Shown: positions 40,134 through 50,250, counted from the first letter of the stretch. The stretch is DNA of 64,000 nt from Ascoidea rubescens DSM 1968 (GCF_001661345.1 NW_017962927.1:358669-422668); one strand, 5' to 3'. The notes: a model not told the origin generated them from the sequence alone. Translations and numbers: made by a program.

Positions 40134-40198
40134 TTTCCTTTTCCTTTTCCTTTTCCTTTTCTATTTCTATTTCTATTTCTATTTCTATTTCTATTTTT
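40134..40198. repeat. microsatellite (TTTTCC)n followed by (TTTCTA)n
   Basis: About four TTTTCC units change into about six TTTCTA units, suggesting expansion of a mutated unit. Confidence 0.85.
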
Positions 40199-41066
40199 AT
40201 TATTATTACTTTTAATTTTTTTCATCTTATTTATTGACTCTTCAATAAGTAAAACCTAAACAATATTAATAAATTATATATCAAGCTATTCAAAATAATT
40301 ACAGATAGTTATTGTTGTGTTATCTAAAAAGAAACGAATCAGCTTAATATTATACTTTAATGTTGCCAACAAAACTCGCCAGATACTCGTGAGCAAAAAA
40401 TTTAATTTAACAATAAAATTTATATTATTGGTTTATTGTAAACGCTCAATTATTCATCAACATTTAGTCAAAAATCTACCAAGAAATAGCCAGAACAATT
40501 CTTTTTGGTTTCATTCCCAAATTTTCCTACTCTCTATCTATTTTCGTTTTCACAGGTTTGGGGCATAGTGTCTAGAATTTTTGTTTTGAATGTTGAGCTC
40601 ATATACTTGACTTGAAAATCACAACAAAAAAAATTAATTTTACAAGGATACTTATACCGAAACCAAGTGATTGAACAGCTATCATTTATTATTTTACGAT
40701 TTGCGACTATTCTAGTGTTTCCTAACAAGATTCCTCACGAATTAGATGAGGAGTGAAGACTTGAACCGCAAAATAGCCATTTTCAGTAGTTTCAAGGCAG
40801 CAAAGTAAGTATTTCATTTTATTTTATAGCATGAGAAACAGTTCATGAAGATCATTCCATGGTTCGAAGGTCTAAATCAATCATCAAAGATTCCATTCCA
40901 TTACTTTAAGGTGGTTGTTTAGAAGAGGTTTTATGCTCCAAGAGTCTGCTTTCCTATTTGAGTAACAGAACCTTGCATATCTGAAGCCGCAGATCTCTCG
41001 GTTCCTCACAGTTGGTTTTATCCCGCTAGTAGAGGCTTGAATTGCTCATACACAATATAGTTCTTG

Positions 41067-41082
41067 CATGCATATATGCATG
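41067..41082. repeat. 16-bp perfect palindrome
   Basis: CATGCATATATGCATG is its own complement. It lies in the GC-richer island of the gene desert; a protein-binding or cruciform role is possible but unproven. Confidence 0.8.
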
Positions 41083-42019
41083 TTAAAACTATCTTTTTGG
41101 GCCTTTCTTTCTCCATTCAATCCCATTTCCGGCTTTCACAAAAGTGATGTGAGGATAGAATAGAAGATTAAAAATGTTTTCATAATTGAGTCAAATTCAA
41201 CAAAATAGATTAATATATTGAATGATCAAGAAAACCAGAAATGAAATAAAATTGATATGAAATCGAATGTCAAGGTTGTGTTAGATATTATACTATGCGA
41301 TTCAAGACATAATCAAATTGGTCATGGAACGATATTGATAGACATTACCAATTAAAAAATTTGTATGCTGTTATATTTTATCGAGTTTGATTAAATATTT
41401 AATTATAAGGTCAACATATTAATTTTAATATTTCTATAATTATTGAAACAAACCTTAAAAAGATATTTTTCGCATGGTTGAATAACAATTTGCTTTTATA
41501 ATTTTCTGGTGTGATTTTTTCTCTTGGTAACATATAAAATCAAATTATACAATAATTAGTTTAGATTAATTTAATATAATATAATTTATAAATCAGAATA
41601 GTTTTGGATATTTGAATTACAATTACTTTCTTTTATTCAGGTTTTCTGGTAGAGGTGAGGTAAATCATAAAACATTCAACATTTTGTTGATCGAAAATTC
41701 ATTTTGTAACTAAATCTTTATAATATTATGTTTTTAAATGTGAAATTGTGGTAAATTTTATTTAATTCAAATTTTGAATTTGTTTGTTTAGCTTTTAAAT
41801 TGAATTAAATGTGATGAAAATAAAAGAACTTTTTTTATATATATTTATCTGGTATTGAAATGGAGTGTAATTAGTCATTTTGATTGCTCCGTAAACTGCT
41901 ACTGGCTTTTGATTTCTTATTGATTTTGATATTAAAAGGTTTTTTAAAGCTAGTTATTTATGATCTCATTTGAAATTTTGTATTATAAAATTGTTCTTTT
42001 AAATTTAATCTCAAAAACA

Positions 42020-42043
42020 AACGGGTAGATTGAGAAACCCGTT
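42020..42043. repeat. inverted repeat AACGGGT-N10-ACCCGTT
   Basis: Seven-base perfect arms at 42020-42026 and 42037-42043 with a 10-base loop. The GC-rich arms stand out in very AT-rich DNA. Confidence 0.75.
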
Positions 42044-42195
42044 AAAACATAAAGCTATAAAATATCAAATACGAAAGAACTTTAGAAACTAAAAAAAAAA
42101 ACGATATAGAAAGAAAAGCAATCAATTATGCTAATAGATAAAAAAAACATTGAAATTGGTTCAAGTCACAACTAAATAAAATTTCTCTAAATAAT

Positions 42196-42223
42196 AAAGC
42201 AAATAGAATTTTCTATTTGCTTT
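42196..42223. repeat. perfect 13-bp inverted repeat with 2-bp spacer
   Basis: AAAGCAAATAGAA (42196-42208) and TTCTATTTGCTTT (42211-42223) are exact complements separated by TT. The arrangement can extrude as a cruciform or terminate transcription. A smaller ACGGA/TCCGT pair follows at about 42262-42275. Confidence 0.85.
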
Positions 42224-43323
42224 TTAGCTTTTCTTAAATCATTAATCTTGAAAACAAGTAACGGATTATCTTTTCCGTTTGCAAAAATTCAAAAAGCATA
42301 AACCAAAATTATTATAAAGCCAAATTTTGATGCCTGTTAGAAAAAATGGCATTTTCAATTAGATATCAAAGACAAATATCAAATTGAAAGGATGTATTTC
42401 TATTCCAGGATATAAACCCTAAAACGGAAACCCTTGAATTTATACACCTGTCTAAACAGAAGTCGAGTTCATTTTTTGCCCTGGAAAATACATTCTAAAC
42501 CATCAAAAGATTTCAGCGAATATTCTAATAAAAATGCAATTAAAAACAGTTTTTTATATCTCACAAAGAAAATACACGCATTGAATACTATTTTATATGT
42601 TTTTTTTTTAAAAAAAAAGAATTTAGCCCAATGCATTCTTTTATAGTTATTGTATACTCTTCACTTTCTGTACCAAACTCAATAATGCGAAATTGACCTG
42701 AGATAATTTGGGAATTTGTTTGAAAAGAGGCAACTAAAAAACTAAAAAAGTAAAAATCGTTATTTGAAAAGTATCAAGAAAGGAGATAATTTTACTTAAT
42801 ATTATTTTTCTTTATAGAAAGATAATATTCAAATATATTTATATGAAAAGTCAACAAAATAAAATGCTGCAAGAAAACAAGAACTTGTATTTTGAGAGGA
42901 TCGAACGCAACACAGTTGTAGCAAAATTTAAGAATGATATCCGTTGCACCACAAAAAAATGAAGAAATTCGAAGGGGAGCAATAATTTTAAGAAACAAGA
43001 AAGAACAATAAAGAACAAGAACAAGAGCAAGAGCAAGAGCAAGAACAAAGAACCGTTGTTTATTTAGTTTTATTATTTATAATACATTAAAATAAAATGT
43101 TATTAGTTTTGAAGAAGAAGAAATATAAGAATAGATATATAAAAGACTAAATAAATAAATAAAAAAAAGATCAAAGTAAGGTTAAAAAATTCCAGGAGCA
43201 ATGAAAAAAATTCTAATAAATCTGTTAGGGAAATGTTGTAATCTATTTTAGTTTAATCTTTATAGTGGTATATAAGTGCATAATAAATAATATTTTTTTG
43301 ATTTGTTTTTAAATTTATTTATC

Positions 43324-43389
43324 TTTTTGATTTTTGATTTTTGATTTTTGATTTTTGATTTTTGATTTTGGTTTTTGATTTTTGGTTTT
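43324..43389. repeat. (TTTTTGA)n minisatellite downstream of HAA1
   Basis: About nine copies of a 7-base unit, the last ones changed to TTTTTGG. It lies about 370 bases past the HAA1 stop. Confidence 0.85.
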
Positions 43390-43759
43390 CGTGGATGAGA
43401 AGTGATTGATGAATATTGATGAAATTTATAAAACCAGAAGGAAAGAAAAGAAAAATAATTTTAATAATAAACTAATTGGTAAATAAGGAGTGTGAGAAAA
43501 AAAACATAAGAGAAAAAAAACAAAAAAAACAATAAAAAAATATAATTTAAAAAAATTTAGAAAAATCCAAATAAACAAAGGAATGAAAGAAAAAAAACCA
43601 AAACCAAAACAACCAAAAAGGATATAAGAAGTTGGGATGAGTTTAAATGATTAGAAAAGAACTATAATAGTATGATGAATTAAAAGTGGGTTGGATTAAT
43701 TAAATTTATTCTATAAAACAAAAATGATAGATAGATAAATTAAATTATTGATTGAGTGA

Positions 43760-45595
43760 TTACGGGTTTTTATCTTTTTTATTATGAAATTGGCTTTGAT
43801 TTGAAGTCAAATCGGTCAAGGGAAACAATGGTAGCATATTTTGAGGGTATTGCATTAAATTGTTTAAATTTTGAGAGGAGTTGTTAATATTTAGGCCAGA
43901 TAGGTTGATAGAACTTGTGCTGTTATTAACTAGAGCATTATTGAAATTGTTAGTATTTAGGTTGTTAAGACTGTTATAGTTGTTTAGAGTGAAAACATTT
44001 GCGTTTGTATTATTGTTGTTATTATTATTGTTATTATTGTCATTTGTGGAATTAATGTTGGGAAGGTTATTGACAGCGGAAATATTATTAAAATTATTAA
44101 TATTGTTAATGCTGTTGTTAACATTGGATATATGATTATTATTGTTAAAATTCGAGTCTTGAACAGACGGGGTTATTAGATCCAAAAACCCATAATTTTG
44201 ATCTAGAGGTAAGGGTAAATCGGCGTAAATACTTTGAGATGGTAGTATAAAAGCATTATCATTTGTAATAAATTCGTCAATCGGGATTGAGACTTCACCA
44301 ACTCTTGTTTTTGGAGAGGAATTTTTGTTGTTAATATTATTGTTGATGTTATTGTTGAGGTTGTTATTAATATTGTTGTGAATATTATTAGCAAGATTAT
44401 TATTATTATTATTGTTATTATTGTTATTGTTGGGGTTAGAGAAGCTATTAATACTCATGAGATTATTTGGATTGTGAATATTGTTCATGTTAAGGTTATT
44501 CAGGTTATGAATATTGGAGATGCTGGCAATATTGGCTAGATTGTTGGTATTATGAATAATCTGGTTACTTGATAATGACACAGGGGTCATCGGTCTTTGA
44601 GAGTTGTAGGAATATCTGTTTGAAGAATTGTTATTTGAATTAGTGTTGGTATTGTTTGTGTTGGCATTGGAATTATTGTGCAAGCTGGATATACTATTGT
44701 TATGGGTATGATTATGAGAGTGGGAGTGGGAATGGGAGTGGTTTACTGGGGATAAAAGAGAAGGGTTTGTAGCTAATTGGTTTAAAGATGAAGCTATTGA
44801 ATTTGAAGCAGAGATAGAGGCGTTAAAAGGGTTTAGGTTTGAAGATTGGGAGTAATCACTAGGATTTAAGTTCAAATCCCAATCATTAAACGTTGGTGTT
44901 AGAGGCAAGTTCAAGCTATTTGAAGGAAACATTGAGGTTGAATTATTGAAATTCAAGCTGAAGTAATCATTGTTATTTGGGATGATGTTGGGGGAGACGT
45001 TGTTTTGAATACTGAAATTGTTGAAGTTATTATTATTGAAGGATAATAGGTTAGCGGAAGACGAAGAATTTTTTGAGATCAAGTTTGTGTTGGGATTGGT
45101 ATTGTTGATGTTGGGATTATTAAGCGAGTTGAGAGACGTGAAAGAATTGACTGAGTTGACCGAGTTGATGGTGGCACTTTTGATTTTTTTCTTTGGTTTA
45201 GAGGAGTTCTTTCTGGCTTTGCAAACACATTTAAGACCCTTGCCACAGGAGCAATCCGAATCCATGAGAGAAGATTCAAGAGCAGACTTTTCGAGCTTTT
45301 TCAACGACGTCGAGGACTTATTTTTCTTCGCACAGGTGCAATTAGCATGATGGTTTTTCAATTTCCTGGACGATTTGCAATGAGGACATTGAGTCGAAGG
45401 TCTGCCCTTTGGTTTAATCATCACCAAGGGTTGATCAGTGTGGGTGCAGGTGGTTACTCTGTGACCACGAATACATCTCTGGAGACAGCAGATAAGAGGT
45501 TAGTCATCAGCAACGAGAACAGGCAAAAGAACAGTGGCAACATACCACGATATACATACCTCACAAGCGTACTTGACACCATTTATGAGAACCAT
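43760..45595 (-). CDS. HAA1: copper-fist transcription factor Haa1, one intron
   Basis: Two exons (45595-45560 and 45478-43760) give 584 residues. Exon 1 encodes MVLINGVKYACE and exon 2 continues RCIRGHRVTTCTHTDQPLVM, completing the copper-fist DNA-binding domain with IKPKGRPSTQCPHCKSSRK and CTC. The intron (45559-45479, 81 bases) starts GTATGT, has branch-like GACTAAC and ends CAG. Read unspliced, the frame begins inside the domain at MVMIKPKG. A CSCGKGLKCVC cluster follows. The internal motif RVGEVSIPIDEFI matches Haa1, the weak-acid (acetate) stress activator, rather than Cup2 or Mac1. The rest is Asn/Ser-rich, with long Asn runs and no other domain. No intron is known to me in S. cerevisiae HAA1. 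Confidence 0.92.
45479..45559 (-). other. 81-base spliceosomal intron of HAA1
   Basis: The 5' site GTATGT is the yeast consensus. The branch region TGACTAAC lies 20 bases before the 3' CAG, at a typical distance. Removal joins codon GAG (Glu12) to AGA (Arg13) and restores the invariant ACERCIRGHR block. Confidence 0.9.
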
Positions 45596-45851
45596 TTTGG
45601 CACGAAGACTGGGATGCTTTGCTGGTTGGAGCTCTCAGGTCTGGAGAAGAAAGTCTGGAGAAGAGTCTGGAGAAGAAGCTCAAGACAAGAACAAGTGATA
45701 AGACCTTCTCCCTCCCAGAAAAATTTTCTGTGCTTTCCGCACTGTGCGCCCGACACAGCAGCCGTTGCCCGCGGCCGGCCCTCTGCTCCTGCGCCGACGG
45801 CAGCGCTCCGACACCGGAAAGACGCTAAGTACTCGGTTTTGTAGAGGAATG

Positions 45852-45857
45852 CACGTG
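45852..45857. promoter_or_regulatory. CACGTG E-box upstream of HAA1 (proximal)
   Basis: CACGTG (context ATGCACGTGTAAA), 257 bases before the HAA1 ATG. bHLH/Cbf1-type candidate by motif. Confidence 0.35.
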
Positions 45858-45979
45858 TAAACCCCGCACACACGCAACATTCGGACTGGCCACGCGCCCA
45901 CGTTTGCTACCCGCGCCGAAAGACCAATCAATAGTTCAAAACATGCTGCAGCTGGATGCAGTGCGTGTTATGCACAATA

Positions 45980-45985
45980 CACGTG
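45980..45985. promoter_or_regulatory. CACGTG E-box upstream of HAA1 (distal)
   Basis: CACGTG within ATACACGTGTGTAT, a longer near-palindrome, 385 bases before the HAA1 ATG. Confidence 0.35.
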
Positions 45986-46047
45986 TGTATACATAAACGC
46001 CGTCACCTGCATCTGTCGCATACGCCACAGAAACATGCAGACCTAGC

Positions 46048-46847
46048 TCAGAACTTCCATTTGTATATGCTGCTTGTGAGTCCATCGAAGATCATGGTGT
46101 TGTCAATGGGTGTGTACTGCTTGGTGATTAGCTTGATCACCTCCTGCGACCCAATTCCCCCCATCAACGAGCTGATGTTGTGGATTTCGTTATTTTCGCT
46201 TCTGACCAACTCCTTCAAGATATTGATGATTTCTTCGTTACCAGCATAATCGTACTCTTCCCACTTGATTTGTCTCACAATTTCTTCTAGCTTCAACGTC
46301 CTCCTGCACTGAGCCCCATCTCCCCCAATATCCCTATCCATCTTATGCGATAAATATTCGAAAAAGATAATCAACGCAATATAATAATTTCCAAAATTGA
46401 TTCCTTTGGAATTAACCGACTCGCCCAAGCATGTCTTTAAAATTTGCTCATTAATTTTAGTGCTTAAACTATTCTTTCCATTTCTTTGAACAACCAAATA
46501 ATTACAATTTTTGCAAAATTTCTCAATCATGTTATTAATGTCGATCTTATTACTACTATCATAGTCGCTAGGAAACAATTTTTTAAACTCGTTAATAAAT
46601 TCTTCTTTATCAGATTTAAACTTGTCATAATATATTCCCTTCAACTTGATATAATTAACCGAATTAGATTCCATATCAGGCAATATCCCACTTAATGGCA
46701 ATAATCTCTTGCCATCATTTTTCCTGATATTATTCTTAACAAAGGATTTTAACGTTAAAACTAATTTCCAAAATAGTTCATTATAATCTTTATTATTAAT
46801 GTTGTTCTCATTAATCACATTTTCTTTAATAGTCATATCATCATCAC

Positions 46848-46882
<35 letters not shown>

Positions 46883-47865
46883 GTTCTATTAGCAATCTCA
46901 CTGGGGATCGAATCTATTATCTCTTGAATGTCCTCAGACACCTCACTACTAATTAGCGCTTGATTTGATTTATTAATACATTCGTTGAAATTCTCAAATT
47001 CTAAATAATCATTTCCATTGTTCTCAAATATCTTTAAATAGATTCTATCAATTGATTCCCTCACAAATTTCTTGAATTTTTTTCTTTCAATTAACGAGTT
47101 TTCAATCTTATTGTTCTTGATTTTCAAATAATCACCGTAAAATTTAATCAACAATACAACATATGGAATATCCTTTAAACTCTCAATAATATCTTCAATA
47201 CCATCAACACTATCAATATTATCAATATCTTTTAGAACTTGAAATGTCTCTGTATACTCTTTCAATTGCTCAAATGGCTCATTTATTCTGGAATCAAAAA
47301 TCGTATTCAAATTCGTCTCAATTATACAATTCTCTCTCAAATAAATCTTGTAATACCCAAAAAACCCAACAGAGTTGATCTCCAAAACAGGTAAATTATA
47401 ATCAATTACTTCATTTAATAATTTTTTAAAACTCTTATAATTGTAATTATTAGTTACAACAACCAAATCAAATTTCAACCAAAAGTTGTTTTTTCCCTGA
47501 TTTTTTTCAATAAACTGCTCATCAAACTTCTCTCTTATGACATTTATATTTAATTTCGTATTATTGGAATTTAATTCCTTTAAATTATTGATTATAGACG
47601 TGTAATTCTTTCTCTTTGGTTGATTCAAATCTTCATTGGTAAGAAAAAAATTATTAGAAATATCAATCGAGCTAAAATTCCCCTTCAATTCATCAATGAT
47701 CGTAATGTTATTCACTCCTGGCAAGATTAGATTTTTAATTAATTCGCAACTTAACGCATTAAGATTAATAACGCAAATATTCGCATTTTCTATCAATAAT
47801 TGACCATCCAATTGCCATAACCGTAATTGTCTATCATATCTAGCTTGATCTACTAACATAGTCAT
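46048..47865 (-). CDS. ULA1: NEDD8/Rub1-activating enzyme regulatory subunit Ula1
   Basis: 605 residues with the E1-like (ThiF) fold of the APP-BP1/Ula1 subunit. The N terminus DQARYDRQLRLWQLDGQLLI is the canonical E1 opening, then ANICVINLNALSCELIKNLI, LPGVNNITIID and FSSIDISNNFFL. The C terminus NEIHNISSLMGGIGSQEVIK, then LITKQYTPIDNTMIFDGL, is diagnostic. Ula1 pairs with Uba3 to activate Rub1/NEDD8 for cullin modification and carries no catalytic cysteine itself. The ATP-site glycines are degenerate, as expected for this subunit. An Asn tract (about residues 333-346) marks a loop insertion. Two close ATGs (47865 and 47859) are possible starts. The 3' end is GC-richer than the body. Confidence 0.92.
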
Positions 47866-48134
47866 ACAAATATTGTTTCAATATTATTTCTCTTGTAATT
47901 TTAATATATTTATTGCCCTCAAAAGAAGGATTCAATTGTTAAATCGTATCAGAAGAAATAAATTCGCGTGCATTTTGCCACTTTTCAGTTAAAATAAAAT
48001 ACGAAAGAGAGATCCGTCAAAGTGGTTTGAAAATGCGAAGAGTGCTTCAACTTAATCTAAGAATAAGAATAAGAATAAGAGAAAAAATAAGAGAAAAGCT
48101 TTTATTGAAAAAAGAGTAGATCAGTTCAAGTAAG

Positions 48135-49844
48135 ATGATCAGCAGAAGAGTTTTGGGTAGTGTGAGAAATGGAGAAACTAGCAATAAAGGTATTGTGCTA
48201 GGAAAGAGTATTGATAAGGACAAAAATAAGAAAGATATCACATTTAATCAGAACCAAAATAACAGCATTGATCATAATGACCATAATAGTAATAGTAATA
48301 GTATTGATGGTGTTGATAATATTGACCGGACTAATAAAATTGAACAGGATTTAAAGTGTCCTATATGTGAAGAGAGCATGATAGCATTGTCTCAATTGAA
48401 TAAACATTTAGATGATTTACATTTTTCTGCTCCAGAGAGTGAGAATAAACAAAATGACTTGGGCAATTTAAATAAAATTCTAAATGAGAATGATAATCAA
48501 AAAACTAAGAAGCTCAAACATTTAAATGGTAATAAGAATGAAAATATTCCAGGCTTTAATAATAATAATGATAATAGTAATAATAATAATAACATTAATA
48601 ATACTGAGGCTGATAATAATGTTAATATATTCAATAAAGATAAGATTATTATCAAAGATTTAAGCTTTGAATTTGAGAAAAGTCGTGAAAAATATTTAGA
48701 AGAAAAAGAGATTGAGGTTATAAAATTAAGAAAAAGAATATATTTATTAAATGATAATTATGAACAAAGCAAAAGTAATAAAAACCGGAACAAATTTAAA
48801 CAGAATGAAAGAAATCTAATCAATTGGGAAGAAGATAAATCAGTTAAGAATTGTTTTATTTGTAATACCAGGTTTAATTTTTTAATTCGAAAGCATCACT
48901 GCAGGTTGTGTGGAAAGATAGTTTGTGATGGATTAGGTGAGCTTTTTGATAGTAATGATCATAGTAATAGCAATATTAAGAATAAAAAGGATAAAAACCA
49001 GAGTAATAGTAATGATATTGAGAAAGAGAAAGAGAAAGAGAAAGAAGGAGAGAAGGAAAATATAAGTGAGAGATGTTCAATGGTTGTTCCGATAAGTTTA
49101 CTAGTAGATAACAAGAGTAAATATAAAGATAATTATAATGAGAAAAAGGAAATTGATAAAGATGATAGTAATTACAAGTTACGGGTTTGTTTGAATTGTA
49201 AAGAAATACTCTTTTTGAAGAAGAATTTTATTAAAAATAAAATGAAAAATGAAAATAAAGAATTTTTTCGAAATTTTAAAATGATTAAAAATTACGAAAA
49301 ATTAATCAGTAATAATTTGATTTTGTTAAGAAATTTTAATGGTGATAGTGCTGATAGTGTTGACAATGCTAATGTCAATAGGGTTAAAAATAAGTTTATC
49401 AAGTATTTTCGCAATTATGAAATGATTCTACAAAAAATGAGCAAAAATCAAGGCAAGGATGAGGAGAATAAAAGCAGTAATATGGCACAAATACAGAAAA
49501 ACGTCCGAGTTTACTGTTTGAACTACTTGAATACCAAAATGAACGAGTTCAAAGAGATATGTGATGAGATGGAAAATAAGAGCAAGGTTGGGAATGGCGA
49601 TATAAATGGACGAAAATCGAGCAAGTATCAGGAGTTGGACAGCAAAACAGTGGAGGAAATCAAGGAAAACCGGGAGAAGCTCATCATCATGAAGGAGCAA
49701 AAGTACTTGTTGGAGCACCAGCTCAGCAACATCATCAAGCAGCGCAAGTTCGAGGACATGCAGATCTTGCGGGAGAACATTAAGCAGCTCGACACGGTGA
49801 TCCAGGAGCTCTGCCAACAACTCGACGGGGAGCAGTTTATCTGA
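48135..49844 (+). CDS. PEP7: endosomal FYVE protein Vac1/Pep7 (Rabenosyn-5 family)
   Basis: 569 residues. A C2H2 finger (CPICEESMIALSQLNKHLDDLH, about 75-96) is followed by an Asn-rich linker and a Rab-effector helix (EKYLEEKEIEVIKLRKRIY). The FYVE domain (about 230-360) has the signature RKHHCRLCG, with ligand pairs CFIC, CRLC, C...C and CLNC. It is split by about 50 residues of Asn/Lys/Glu-rich insertion between ligand pairs. The C-terminal coiled coil HQLSNIIKQRKFEDMQILRE, then NIKQLDTVIQELCQQL, matches the Vps45/Rab-binding end. Vac1 tethers Golgi vesicles to endosomes through PI3P, Vps21 and Pep12. ATG at 48135. The last 250 bases are GC-richer than the rest. Confidence 0.92.
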   Translation: MISRRVLGSVRNGETSNKGIVLGKSIDKDKNKKDITFNQNQNNSIDHNDHNSNSNSIDGVDNIDRTNKIEQDLKCPICEESMIALSQLNKHLDDLHFSAPESENKQNDLGNLNKILNENDNQKTKKLKHLNGNKNENIPGFNNNNDNSNNNNNINNTEADNNVNIFNKDKIIIKDLSFEFEKSREKYLEEKEIEVIKLRKRIYLLNDNYEQSKSNKNRNKFKQNERNLINWEEDKSVKNCFICNTRFNFLIRKHHCRLCGKIVCDGLGELFDSNDHSNSNIKNKKDKNQSNSNDIEKEKEKEKEGEKENISERCSMVVPISLLVDNKSKYKDNYNEKKEIDKDDSNYKLRVCLNCKEILFLKKNFIKNKMKNENKEFFRNFKMIKNYEKLISNNLILLRNFNGDSADSVDNANVNRVKNKFIKYFRNYEMILQKMSKNQGKDEENKSSNMAQIQKNVRVYCLNYLNTKMNEFKEICDEMENKSKVGNGDINGRKSSKYQELDSKTVEEIKENREKLIIMKEQKYLLEHQLSNIIKQRKFEDMQILRENIKQLDTVIQELCQQLDGEQFI

Positions 49845-49870
49845 TACCGGAAGCACAGGCAGCATAGACA

Positions 49871-49924
49871 GCACGCAGCTCACACGCAGCTCACACGCAG
49901 CTCACACGCAGCTCACACGCAGCC
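49871..49924. repeat. 11-base tandem repeat CACACGCAGCT
   Basis: Four units (49881, 49892, 49903, 49914, the last ending in CC) plus a partial one at 49871, 27 bases after the VAC1 stop. A period of 11 keeps each copy on nearly the same face of the helix, compatible with a protein-binding array. Confidence 0.85.
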
Positions 49925-49954
49925 CATACGCAATCCACACGCAACTCAGGGGTT

Positions 49955-49964
49955 GGCACGTGCC
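49955..49964. promoter_or_regulatory. palindrome GGCACGTGCC with E-box core
   Basis: A 10-base perfect palindrome around CACGTG, immediately followed by GGCGCC, about 290 bases before the DMA ATG. Confidence 0.4.
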
Positions 49965-50250
49965 GGCGCCGCGCCCGACCGGGAGCAAACAACGCGCGCC
50001 GGCCGAAGGGGCCCGAAATGTTCTTTACCAGCGCTTTAAGAGCCTTTCCTGCTTCTGTTTCTGCTTTTGTCTCTGCTTCTGCTTCTATTTCTGCTGCTTT
50101 TGCTTCTTCTTCTTCTTCTTATTCCTCTTCTTTTGTTCCTGCTTCTGCCTTTGCTGGAGTTGTCTTGCTGCCCCCATTTTTGGTCTCGTCTGTGCTGTGC
50201 TGTTGTACGATTATCGTGTGCATGTTCCATCCTGTTAAGTTCTCTTTTTA

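Larger units (their letters stand above)
39299..43759. other. 4.5-kb AT-rich gene desert
   Basis: By far the longest gene-free interval of the window. The frames that appear (39858-40109; 40317-40568 starting at GTG; 42434-42646 starting at TTG; short minus-strand ones at 42792-43048) are Lys/Asn/Ile/Phe-rich, with no domain. A GC-richer island at about 40860-41130 breaks the composition. Perfect inverted repeats occur at 41067, 42020 and 42196, and microsatellites at 40134 and 43324. Candidate contents are a centromere, a replication origin, a noncoding RNA or decayed mobile DNA; none is proven. Confidence 0.6.
45596..46047. promoter_or_regulatory. HAA1 promoter with GC island and two CACGTG sites
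   Basis: 452 bases between the HAA1 start and the ULA1 3' end, both on the minus strand. About 45740-45910 is strongly GC-rich (GCCCGCGGCCGGCCC, CGCCGACGGCAGCGC), and CACGTG occurs at 45852 and 45980. GAGAAG repeats lie at 45643-45677. Frames in both directions here are products of the GC island; I call no gene. Confidence 0.6.
49845..50250. promoter_or_regulatory. DMA promoter with tandem repeat and GC island
   Basis: 406 bases. The 11-base repeat at 49871-49924 is followed by a strongly GC-rich stretch at about 49948-50016 with GGCACGTGCC and GGCGCC palindromes. A CTTCTG/TTCTTC-rich pyrimidine tract (50050-50160) precedes the DMA ATG. Frames here (49960-50238 and 50018-50251) are low-complexity and not genes. 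Confidence 0.55.

Noticed and set aside
40745-40785. tRNA-like B box GGTTCAAGTC on the minus strand
   Set aside because: The T stem has mismatches and no A box or anticodon arm can be folded.
40746-40850. Mini-gene with ATG at 40746, donor GTAAGTAT at 40805 and acceptor TATAG at 40829
   Set aside because: The intron would be 25 bases, too short to splice, and the product is under 30 residues. GTAAGTAT also resembles the complement of the U1 5' end, but the rest does not fit U1.
42255-42295. CDEIII-like TTTTCCGTTTGCAAAAA in the desert
   Set aside because: The central CCG is present but the conserved CCGAA half is absent and no CDEI lies at the right distance.
39858-42646. Frames at 39858-40109, 40317-40568 and 42434-42646
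   Set aside because: They are Lys/Asn/Ile-rich with no domain, and the last two begin at GTG or TTG, which a yeast gene would not normally use.
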